From Bacteroidota bacterium (lineage in GTDB: Bacteria > Bacteroidota > Bacteroidia > 2-12-FULL-35-15), in contig CANFRC010000016.1 in the NCBI GenBank assembly GCA_947449315.1, positions 1 to 42,776 on the forward strand: 42,776 nt of DNA, read 5' to 3'. The translations under genes were made by a program, and so were the position numbers. Position 1 is the stretch's first letter. Each line of letters starts with the position of its first letter. Under the pieces are notes generated by a model, which saw only the letters and a program-made list of their open reading frames with translations, made no database searches and was not told where the DNA came from. Shown here piece by piece: positions 7,769 through 14,737 of this stretch.

Positions 7769-9231
7769 CAGTGGCGGACGGCAATAGAGTAGGGGTCGAC
7801 AGAAAGTTCAATTTTTTTATCAGCATTTCCGCTTTTTAAAAGTGTTAATGTACTCATATCTATAAACGTTACATAACCATTGTTGCCTCCACAAATGCTG
7901 CTGTGATGGGGAGCTGGACCACCGCTTGTTTTGTTTCTGTTGGCGATATAAACTACATTTTTTGCATCGTCTACTGCAAGTCCATGTGGTTGATGTCCCG
8001 AATAAATAGTAGCGATCAATGAATTACTTGAAATATCTATGACTGCAATACTTCCTCTTTTCCCAGGAAATGAAAGTGTATCTTCTTCGCAAGTAACAAA
8101 TAGGTAATTATGAGTTGCAGAAACAGAAATTTCAGATGGAAGTCCACCAACTGAGATTGGTGGTACTAGCATTTGATCTGTTCCCGTCTGGAATATTCTA
8201 ACCTCTGATGTGCCCTGACACGTAACAAAATATTCAGTTCCATCAGGAGAAAACATAACATCATGTGCATTTAAAAAAGAAGGAGGAGTTGTTGTAAATA
8301 AATTCGCTTCAGTAAATGAAGAAAAATCGCTGGTTGGTATTTTATAAATTTTGTTGCTGCTGCTTTGTTCTGTGATATAAAGTGTATCACCTGCATGATT
8401 TAAGCAAGAGCCATGGGGAGATGAAAATCCAATGTTATGAGTGACAGAAAATGTATTTGTATTTACTTGTGCAATATCTCCTATTGCACTCCAATCTACT
8501 GCATATGCCGTATTCCCGTCATTGCTGATGGTAAGTGTGTTCCAGTTTTTTAATCCAATTATTGCTTCGCCAACAAAACTATCATCACTGGTTCTATACT
8601 TTTGTAATGAATTTCCACCTGTTGAAACCACATACCAAAATTGTCCGTCAGGTGATACTTTAATATTGTGAGGCGATTCGGTTGAGCTTGAATTTCCAAC
8701 ATTGATATAACGCATGGGCAATAAGGTAGCCTGATCAACAACAGTTACAACATCGCATCCTTGATTGGTAACATAGAATTTCTTTCGTGCTGGGTTATCT
8801 GAAAATTTCACAAAACCATCTCTGCTCGGAGCTCCGGCATCTACCCAGTTTTTTATAACCAACACATCTTCTCTCGATAACGCATCTTTGTTGTAAGGCA
8901 TGGTTGGACTTAACGTAACTCCCAGATCAGAAAATGTATTCGTATAATAACAAATCGTGCTGTAGTCCGAACGGTAAGGAATAACACAGGCACTGCCGCT
9001 GCCTCCTTCAAATAATTTATCCCAACTTTCCATTGATAAACCACCGGCAGCTCCTTTGCTTTTATCGTTGTGACAGCCTGCTGTTGCACATTTGGTAAAG
9101 ACAATCTTTCCTACATTGTCAGGATAGTTTTGGTAATCGGGAGTCCCTTTTTCATTCATACAGCCGGAAAAAAAACTTGCTGTAATTACTAATCCAATTA
9201 TGAATAGGTAGGTGAATCTTAATTTTTTCAT
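7768..9231 (-). CDS. Lipoprotein with heme-like CX4CH motif and YVTN/YncE-type beta-propeller
   Basis: The protein has 487 residues. The signal sequence ends in the lipobox FFSGC with Cys24, so it is likely lipid-anchored. Residues 42-54 contain CATAGCH (Cys48, Cys53, His54), a CX4CH variant of a c-type heme site, in a segment resembling the small cytochrome-like domains (KCATAGCHNDKSKGAAGGLSM) found at N-termini of Bacteroidota envelope proteins. The rest (about 150-487) is a beta-propeller with repeated SPDG, FVTC and YIAN motifs as in YVTN/YncE proteins. I infer an extracytoplasmic electron-transfer or binding protein. It overlaps the DCC-family gene by one base and has its own putative promoter at 9334-9341. 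Confidence 0.82.
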   Translation of the reverse strand: MKKLRFTYLFIIGLVITASFFSGCMNEKGTPDYQNYPDNVGKIVFTKCATAGCHNDKSKGAAGGLSMESWDKLFEGGSGSACVIPYRSDYSTICYYTNTFSDLGVTLSPTMPYNKDALSREDVLVIKNWVDAGAPSRDGFVKFSDNPARKKFYVTNQGCDVVTVVDQATLLPMRYINVGNSSSTESPHNIKVSPDGQFWYVVSTGGNSLQKYRTSDDSFVGEAIIGLKNWNTLTISNDGNTAYAVDWSAIGDIAQVNTNTFSVTHNIGFSSPHGSCLNHAGDTLYITEQSSSNKIYKIPTSDFSSFTEANLFTTTPPSFLNAHDVMFSPDGTEYFVTCQGTSEVRIFQTGTDQMLVPPISVGGLPSEISVSATHNYLFVTCEEDTLSFPGKRGSIAVIDISSNSLIATIYSGHQPHGLAVDDAKNVVYIANRNKTSGGPAPHHSSICGGNNGYVTFIDMSTLTLLKSGNADKKIELSVDPYSIAVRH

Positions 9232-9333
9232 GTGAATCGTTTGAATAGTTGCTATTGAGCCTGCATTTTATTTTTTCTTTCCGTTGTTAAAAATGGAAAG
9301 AAATTAAATTCTTTTCAGTTATTGTTTTATTTC

Positions 9334-9341
9334 CAAATATA
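9334..9341 (-). promoter_or_regulatory. Putative -7 element TATATTTG for the propeller lipoprotein
   Basis: The minus strand reads TATATTTG, matching the Bacteroidota TAnnTTTG consensus, about 100 nt upstream of ATG 9231. No convincing -33 element was seen. A 9-bp hairpin (9274-9282 with 9295-9303, loop 12 nt) lies in the predicted leader. Confidence 0.45.
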
Positions 9342-9382
9342 CAGGTTGATCAATGGTATATACTCCCTCCCAAAATTAACGA

Positions 9383-9419
9383 ATAAAACCCGTAATTCAA
9401 ATAGAAATACGGGTTTTAT
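9383..9419 (-). terminator. Terminator after the small lipoprotein gene
   Basis: ATAAAACCCGTA (9383-9394) pairs with TACGGGTTTTAT (9408-9419), a 12-bp stem with a 13-nt loop, 19 bp past the stop at 9439. The U-tract on the minus strand is interrupted, so termination strength is uncertain. Confidence 0.65.
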
Positions 9420-9438
9420 ATTTTTGAGTAAATTAATT

Positions 9439-9822
9439 TTATTCCGTTACAGGAACATCATTCACACTTGCTTTGTTGTATTTTAATTTGATGCCAACGC
9501 CTCCTTTTACATCTAGCATAATGGCGTTGTCGTAACCGTATCCGTATAAGTAATAATCTCCTTTTCGTAAACCTTTGAACTCGAAATGCGCATTGGTATC
9601 GCATGTAACGTGGTCATCGTATAAATTGACATCGGTTCCGGGGAATTCGGTAGCGCCATATTTGATATATACAATTGCGTTAGGGATCAATTTCGTATGG
9701 TGCCTTACGTTTCCGCTAACACTCGAATGTCCTCCCGTTCCTTCTTTAACACAAGATGTAAATGTGAATGCCAACACAACTGCAAGGCAGAAAAATGTAG
9801 ACTTTTTTAAAATTGTTTTCAT
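9439..9822 (-). CDS. Small lipoprotein with carboxypeptidase-regulatory-like fold
   Basis: The 127 residues have a signal peptide ending in the lipobox TFTSC (Cys24). The mature part (SGNVRHHTKLIPNAIVYIKY, then FEFKGLRKGDYYLYGYGYD) resembles the CarboxypepD_reg / Cna-B type beta-sandwich, where a ligand-like SGxV..G strand precedes a FxFxGL..GxYYL motif. I infer a membrane-anchored structural or binding lipoprotein; no enzyme motif is visible. It follows the interrupted YHS gene by 37 bp on the same strand and is followed by a hairpin terminator, so it probably closes that transcription unit. Confidence 0.75.
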   Translation of the reverse strand: MKTILKKSTFFCLAVVLAFTFTSCVKEGTGGHSSVSGNVRHHTKLIPNAIVYIKYGATEFPGTDVNLYDDHVTCDTNAHFEFKGLRKGDYYLYGYGYDNAIMLDVKGGVGIKLKYNKASVNDVPVTE

Positions 9823-9859
9823 TTCGTTTTATTTAAGTTAAAGTTACTAATTAAGTTTG

Positions 9860-10138
9860 TTAATGACTATATTTTTTTGGGTTTTTAAAAAACGCTTCTT
9901 TACACCCTTTCCCACAAAAACCGTATATTTTATTTTAAAAAAACGTAGTGTCTTTTAAAAATTTATATGCAGGCATTCCGCATACAGGGTCTTTTTTTGA
10001 TGCTAACTGACTTTCTGAAATAGCAGGTCTTGTATTTACGTCTTCGATAGGTGCACGTTTGCTTTGTTTCTCATCAGTTGCAGGACTCGCACATCCAATC
10101 CATGCAAGTAAATAGGTGTAAGTAATTATTTTACGCAT
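9860..10138 (-). pseudogene. YHS-domain lipoprotein gene interrupted by an in-frame TAA
   Basis: The first 67 codons from ATG 10138 encode a lipoprotein signal (AWIGC, Cys16) and the first half of a YHS metal-binding domain, SKKDPVCGM (Cys53) to KDTTFF. A TAA then stops the frame at 9937-9935. In the same frame the next 24 codons read NKIYGFCGKGCKEAFFKNPK plus KYSH, then TAA at 9862-9860. This is the missing second half of the YHS domain with its FCxxxC pair. One change, TAA to AAA (Lys), restores a 92-residue protein. The stop sits in a TTTTTTTAAAAT run, so a sequence error is possible, as are a real nonsense mutation or readthrough. YHS domains are found in copper- and other metal-handling proteins. 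Confidence 0.85.
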
Positions 10139-10164
10139 CTTCTTTTTTTGTTAAGATAAAATAA

Positions 10165-11226
10165 CTAGTGTTCTTTTTTTTTGATCAAGTATTTTTTCTG
10201 GTCAAAACTATACGTCAACCCAATCATAAATTTTCCAGCAGTTGCTAAGTTATTCATCAACTTCTTTTCATAAACAGGAAGTTGGAAAGATGTATTGAGC
10301 GAAATGTTTTTATAAAATACATCAACTCCTATTCCTGCAGTAGCAACACTCATTGCTGTTCCTGGCTGATATTCATTGTTGATGTATTCTCCTTTAGAGT
10401 GCTCGTAATAGCCTTGTAAAGATGGAAATATTTTCATGTTTTTATCTTCACGGAATTTGTAGAAAATATTCAAATAAGTGCTACTGCTATTTGAAATTTC
10501 TTCGTGATAATAATTGTAACCATTAAATTTATAGATGGAGTTAATATTTAGGCCTATTTTTTTAACACTGAAAATGTAATTGACATACGTCATGTAATCC
10601 ATGCTTCCTGTGCCAGGTTGAAGCATAAAATCGATGCGCTCCCCTTCATCATTCATTTTTCGACAATCGCCAACAGGAAGTTTTATTCCAGCGCCTACTA
10701 TTAAGCGATGTTGAAATTTTTCAGTCATTGTTTTATCGATAATGTGGTAACCTGCAAAAAAGCTGATGTCCCCAATGCCTTCAATGCTGTGTTTGTCATC
10801 ATCAATTCTGTTACTGTTCATAATGAAAGGGATGATGGCATTTAATTCAATTCGTTTATGAATAAAATACTTGCCACGTAATTCAGCAGAGGTAAATAAC
10901 TCATAATCTTTTTGAGTATATTGAGGAGTCACTGTTGTTGCAGTTGTTGTGCTACCTCCATGTTTGATGCTTGTGTTTTGATAATTATTTCCTATTAGAT
11001 TATTTGTAGTAGTGCTATTGTTGTAAGCAACTGCTTTGTATGTCTGAGGAAACAAATTGTTGTGTTGTCCGCTGAAGTTGTATCCGTTAAAACTTTTATA
11101 ACGATACATCATCGTGATGCTGCTCTGGTTGTCGTATGGAGTGATGCCCATAAAACAGCCACAAAAATCACAAGCGAACAAAACATTAGTCATCAAAACA
11201 CAAAATAGTGTTGTAACTAGTTTCAT
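10165..11226 (-). CDS. Outer-membrane beta-barrel protein with N-terminal CxxCxC motif
   Basis: The protein has 353 residues. A signal peptide (1-18) is followed at once by CDFCGC (Cys19, Cys22, Cys24), a motif recurrent in Bacteroidota transporter-like barrels. Alternating aromatic strands such as MMYRYKSFNGY, LIVGAGIKLPVGD and FMIGLTYSF, with a terminal hydrophobic strand, support an outer-membrane barrel of about 12-14 strands. The Cys cluster could bind metal or be lipid-modified at Cys19. It starts 74 bp after the stop of the small Cys/His protein and ends 26 bp before the YHS gene. I infer a surface channel or sensor in metal handling; no substrate can be assigned. Confidence 0.75.
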   Translation of the reverse strand: MKLVTTLFCVLMTNVLFACDFCGCFMGITPYDNQSSITMMYRYKSFNGYNFSGQHNNLFPQTYKAVAYNNSTTTNNLIGNNYQNTSIKHGGSTTTATTVTPQYTQKDYELFTSAELRGKYFIHKRIELNAIIPFIMNSNRIDDDKHSIEGIGDISFFAGYHIIDKTMTEKFQHRLIVGAGIKLPVGDCRKMNDEGERIDFMLQPGTGSMDYMTYVNYIFSVKKIGLNINSIYKFNGYNYYHEEISNSSSTYLNIFYKFREDKNMKIFPSLQGYYEHSKGEYINNEYQPGTAMSVATAGIGVDVFYKNISLNTSFQLPVYEKKLMNNLATAGKFMIGLTYSFDQKKYLIKKKEH

Positions 11227-11300
11227 GTTTTCTGGTTTATTTAAAATAAGAATTATTTCGGTCGATTTACGAACGATTCCGATAATTTAATGTCGAAATG

Positions 11301-11669
11301 TTATGTTCGAGGGGGGTGAAAAATAGCATCTAAGCTATTCGAGTAATTGTTGAAAAGGTAGATTGTCTTCTGATGTAAAATAATAGAAGGGTGACAAATG
11401 AACGTTTGTTTTTTATTATCCGTTAGGATCTGAATTTCTAGTTTTTCTCTGAGAGAATTTGTTGGGGAGTTTTCCTTTTTATCTTGCTGTTGAAGTTGTT
11501 TTTTTAAATGACACTTTCCATTACAATGCATCGTTGGCTTTGCTTTATTCTCACAAAAGTTACTTGTAATAATAGCTTTGTTTAGTTCGTAGTTGACAAC
11601 GATCATAAATTTCTCTGCTGATTGAAGCAAAAATAAAGAAGCTAATAATATGGCAAAAAATGATTTCAA
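11301..11669 (-). CDS. Small exported Cys/His protein (MHCNGKCHL motif)
   Basis: The 122 residues have an N-terminal hydrophobic segment and a conserved-looking cluster: Cys39, His48, Cys49, Cys53 and His54 in FCENKAKPTMHCNGKCHLKK. The protein ends IFHPPRT. Small proteins with this HCNGKCHL plus terminal HPP pattern recur in Bacteroidota next to TonB receptors, but I know of no established function. The Cys/His cluster could bind a soft metal such as copper. It is separated from the receptor gene by a terminator and has a near-consensus -7 element TACCTTTA at 11687-11694 (minus), 17 nt upstream of ATG, so it probably starts a new transcription unit. Confidence 0.7.
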   Translation of the reverse strand: MKSFFAILLASLFLLQSAEKFMIVVNYELNKAIITSNFCENKAKPTMHCNGKCHLKKQLQQQDKKENSPTNSLREKLEIQILTDNKKQTFICHPSIILHQKTIYLFNNYSNSLDAIFHPPRT

Positions 11670-11810
11670 AAATTCATATTTTGTTGTAAAGGTATAGAAA
11701 ATAAAAGGTAGGTTTCATAAAAATGATTAAAATCTCTGAATGCGTCATAGCATCGTGAACTTCAAAGTTCATTATTTCTAAATAGATTCGTTTAATTTTT
11801 TTCATTTGTA

Positions 11811-11850
11811 AAACAATCCATCTTGAATAGTACAAGATGGATTGTTTTTT
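11811..11850 (-). terminator. Terminator after the TonB-dependent receptor gene
   Basis: AAACAATCCATCTTG (11811-11825) pairs perfectly with CAAGATGGATTGTTT (11833-11847), a 15-bp stem with a 7-nt loop, starting just past the stop at 11851. T-runs lie on both sides, so it could work in both directions. Confidence 0.85.
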
Positions 11851-14286
11851 TTATCTCTTAAAACTCAAGGGCACAATCAATTTAAAACTAATATTTCTTC
11901 CCATGTTGTAAACACCTTGTCGCCCAGTTACATTGTTTACAGCTTCGTATTTTAACCGGCTTAAGTGACTTTGGTAAGCAACATCCGTAATGTTATTTGC
12001 GCTGATGTAAAAGGAGCAAATAGTTTTTTCATTGTGTAGAATGTCTGTTCCTAATCCTAGATTGATCAGTGTGTAAGCGGGAGTTTTTGTTTCTGTTCCG
12101 TAAGCTGAATAAAATTTATTTTGCTCTAGGTAATTTTCCACTTCTATTTTCAAATAAGTATTTGTAAAAACCTTTCCAATCTTTTTAATGTCTGCTCGCA
12201 ATTCCGATTGTATTTTCGGAGCGGGAGTAAATGGTAAATACTTGGTCGAGTCAGGTTGTTTTTTTTGCATGGCTTGCACAAAAGAAAAAGCGTTTTCGAT
12301 GTGAAGCCAATGAACAGGATGCGGGTGAATGTCAATGCTGATTTCTCCGCCCATCAGCTGCGCGTTGCCGGCAACAAATTGAAAAGTGCTGTAGCCGTTC
12401 GTCACTGAGTCGCCTCCCGAAATAGAATTTAATTTTCTTGAAAAAATAAAGTTGTCGATGGTGTTATGAAAGACATCAACTTCTGCTGTTACATGTTCGG
12501 TGTTTAATCCAAATGCAGCATCCAGTTGTAAGCTGCTTTCAGCTTTTAATTTCGGATCTCCGATCTCGTAGCGTGTCGTTCCGTCATGCACACCGTTTGC
12601 GCCTACTTCGCCAATACTTGGTGCTCGGTATCCGCGAGCAGCATTCACCTTTGCATATACGTTTTCGGAGAACTGATAAGTGGCTCCTATGCTACCCGAA
12701 ATGCCAGATACGTTTGCATTAAATGCGGTGAACTGATGGTAAGCAGTTGTATCATTAGCTGTTGTTTTTGTTCCGTTTGCATCGGTGTAAAGATCTTTGC
12801 TTTTTTCTGTGCGTGAATCGTATCGTATACCTCCGCTGATATCTAATTTATCAAACGACTTTTTTAGGATGGTAAATATTCCGATGTCGAATAAATGATA
12901 CTCCGGAATTAAAAATTCAACGCCATTGTTTTTTGAAATTTGTTGCATGCCATTTGCACCAAAAGAAATATCGAATTTTTTTATTTCAGGTAACACATAA
13001 CGCACATCATAATTGATGGTATTCAATAAAAATGCTAAACCAAAATCAGTTGGTTTTAAAATGTTAGCATATTCCTGACGTTGATTTTGTTGAAATCCTA
13101 TCGTTGCTTTGATGCTTCCGTTCCCAACAATAAAACTATTATTCAGTACTAATTTATGATGTTTTATTTTTTGAAATGGAGTTGAGGGGGAATAGTTTTT
13201 AAAATCTTTGTTGGTTGCAAATGCTGTCCCCTCTGTAGAATCGTTGATTGCAATCGGTTTAATGAATTTGCCCGTCAAGCTGTCGCGATCGCCCTCCACA
13301 ATTCCGGGAGTTAACTCATACCTGCTAAAATGCAAATGTGAATAGCCCCAGGCTTTATTTAATCCGATAACGCCACCAATATTATTTTCTTTGTAGCCGG
13401 AATTAAAAACAAACCCATCGTATTTATTCTGATAGGCATGTGCCATTTTATTGCTATAACGCACATCCCAGATAAAACCTTTTAGGTTGCCCGTTATATT
13501 TGCCGAATAACCGATCAGTCCATTGTTTGTTTGATAGTTGGCAATGATGTTTCCGTTTATTTTCCCCTCAGGAAGTGACGGAGCGGTGATCATATTGATT
13601 ACTCCCGCAATAGCATCCGATCCATATGAAAGACTTGCTGGCCCTTTAAGAATCTCAACTTTGTTCACCGAAAATTCATCCATCTCAATTCCGTGCTCAT
13701 CGCCCCATTGTTGCCCTTCTTGACGAATGCCATCGTTCACCACCACTACTCTGTTGTATCCCAATCCACGTATAACGGGCTTTGAAATTCCTGAACCTGT
13801 TGTTACTTGTGATACTCCTGGCTGTTTTGCAATGGCATCGATAATGTTACTAGAAGCGCTTTGCAGCAATTGTGTCTTAGAAACCAAACTGATCGGTGTA
13901 GCAGTTCTGTTTTTTTCTCCTGCTGTTGACGTTCCGGTTACTACCACTTCATTGATCTCTTTTGCAGACGCTTCCATTTCAAAATTATTGGTAGTCATAC
14001 TCGCGAGGTCAATTGTTTCTACAATTGTTTTGTAACCGATAAAACTTATTTGAATCAGTATTTTTGATCGAGGTAAATTGCCGATCGTATACGTGCCATC
14101 AATAGTAGATATGGCAGCTATTTTTAGGTCGGGAATATAAAGCGTAACTCCTGGAATGCCTTCACCTGTTATTTTGTCGGTGATCTTTCCTGATAAACTT
14201 GTTTTCCCTCCACCATTATTAATAGCAGAAATGGTTGTTGAAATGGATAGCGTAATTAGGATAAATAAATAAAGTATTTTTTTCAT
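11851..14286 (-). CDS. TonB-dependent outer-membrane receptor
   Basis: The 811-residue protein has a signal peptide (about 1-21), a CarboxypepD_reg-like domain (about 28-110, SGKITDKITGEGIPGVTLYI), a TonB-box/plug region (EINEVVVTGTS, then plug motifs PGVSQVTTGSG, IRGLGYNRVVVVNDG, VEILKGPASLSYGSDAIAGV) and a 22-strand-type barrel ending in a terminal hydrophobic strand (SFKLIVPLSFKR). It is an energised importer of a bulky or scarce ligand such as a metal chelate. The ligand cannot be read from the sequence. Neighbours rich in Cys/His motifs suggest a metal, possibly copper. The upstream small exported protein ends 82 bp before its start, so they may be co-transcribed. Confidence 0.93.
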   Translation of the reverse strand: MKKILYLFILITLSISTTISAINNGGGKTSLSGKITDKITGEGIPGVTLYIPDLKIAAISTIDGTYTIGNLPRSKILIQISFIGYKTIVETIDLASMTTNNFEMEASAKEINEVVVTGTSTAGEKNRTATPISLVSKTQLLQSASSNIIDAIAKQPGVSQVTTGSGISKPVIRGLGYNRVVVVNDGIRQEGQQWGDEHGIEMDEFSVNKVEILKGPASLSYGSDAIAGVINMITAPSLPEGKINGNIIANYQTNNGLIGYSANITGNLKGFIWDVRYSNKMAHAYQNKYDGFVFNSGYKENNIGGVIGLNKAWGYSHLHFSRYELTPGIVEGDRDSLTGKFIKPIAINDSTEGTAFATNKDFKNYSPSTPFQKIKHHKLVLNNSFIVGNGSIKATIGFQQNQRQEYANILKPTDFGLAFLLNTINYDVRYVLPEIKKFDISFGANGMQQISKNNGVEFLIPEYHLFDIGIFTILKKSFDKLDISGGIRYDSRTEKSKDLYTDANGTKTTANDTTAYHQFTAFNANVSGISGSIGATYQFSENVYAKVNAARGYRAPSIGEVGANGVHDGTTRYEIGDPKLKAESSLQLDAAFGLNTEHVTAEVDVFHNTIDNFIFSRKLNSISGGDSVTNGYSTFQFVAGNAQLMGGEISIDIHPHPVHWLHIENAFSFVQAMQKKQPDSTKYLPFTPAPKIQSELRADIKKIGKVFTNTYLKIEVENYLEQNKFYSAYGTETKTPAYTLINLGLGTDILHNEKTICSFYISANNITDVAYQSHLSRLKYEAVNNVTGRQGVYNMGRNISFKLIVPLSFKR

Positions 14287-14368
14287 AAATCGTATTGCTT
14301 AATAATAAATAATAAACTGCTGATTACAGCATTGTACTATATTCTACCTGAAATTGTAAGGAAGGTAA

Positions 14369-14683
14369 TTAAGCAACTGGGGGAGCTCTGGATGGAAGGT
14401 CTTGGAATGCTGCCGGTTTATTTACAAGCGCGATAAAGGAATGAAATGTAAATTGTTCAGCAGAAATAATAAATTGAAGTTGTGTTTCTGGTGCGGCATC
14501 AGAATTGGAAATTGTAAATTCACAAATAGTACACGAATGTTCTAACGTGTGAAAATGTTTGTCGGTAGCCTTGCAATGCACATCAGTGCTGTGTTCAAAT
14601 GCATGCACCTGTTTCTCTATTGTTGGAAATAAAAAGAGAAAAAGAAAAAAGTATGAAATGTATTTTTTTACTTGTTGGTGCAT
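14369..14683 (-). CDS. Small exported Cys/His protein upstream of the TonB receptor
   Basis: It encodes 104 residues from ATG 14683. An in-frame GTG at 14692 lies inside the putative promoter, so ATG is preferred. A signal-like segment (YFFLFLFLFPTIEKQVHA) is followed by a His/Cys cluster: Cys37, His43, His45, His49, Cys51 and Cys54 (HCKATDKHFHTLEHSCTICEF region). The C-terminus is RAPPVA, also proline-rich, as in the other small Cys/His protein at 11301-11669. Similar proteins precede TonB receptors in this phylum. A periplasmic or surface metal-binding role is likely but unproven. Confidence 0.72.
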   Translation of the reverse strand: MHQQVKKYISYFFLFLFLFPTIEKQVHAFEHSTDVHCKATDKHFHTLEHSCTICEFTISNSDAAPETQLQFIISAEQFTFHSFIALVNKPAAFQDLPSRAPPVA

Positions 14684-14691
14684 TGCGATCA

Positions 14692-14699
14692 CAAAGGTA
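14692..14699 (-). promoter_or_regulatory. Consensus -7 element TACCTTTG giving a (nearly) leaderless mRNA
   Basis: The minus strand reads TACCTTTG, a full match to TAnnTTTG, with only 8 nt between it and ATG 14683. The -33 region is AT-rich without a clear TTTG. Confidence 0.5.
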
Positions 14700-14737
14700 C
14701 TATTTTTTTTATTTTTTTAAAATGATAAAAGGTAAAC

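Noticed and set aside
12513-12816. Overlapping plus-strand open frames inside the receptor gene
   Set aside because: They lie wholly within the well-supported TonB-dependent receptor and show no domain features.
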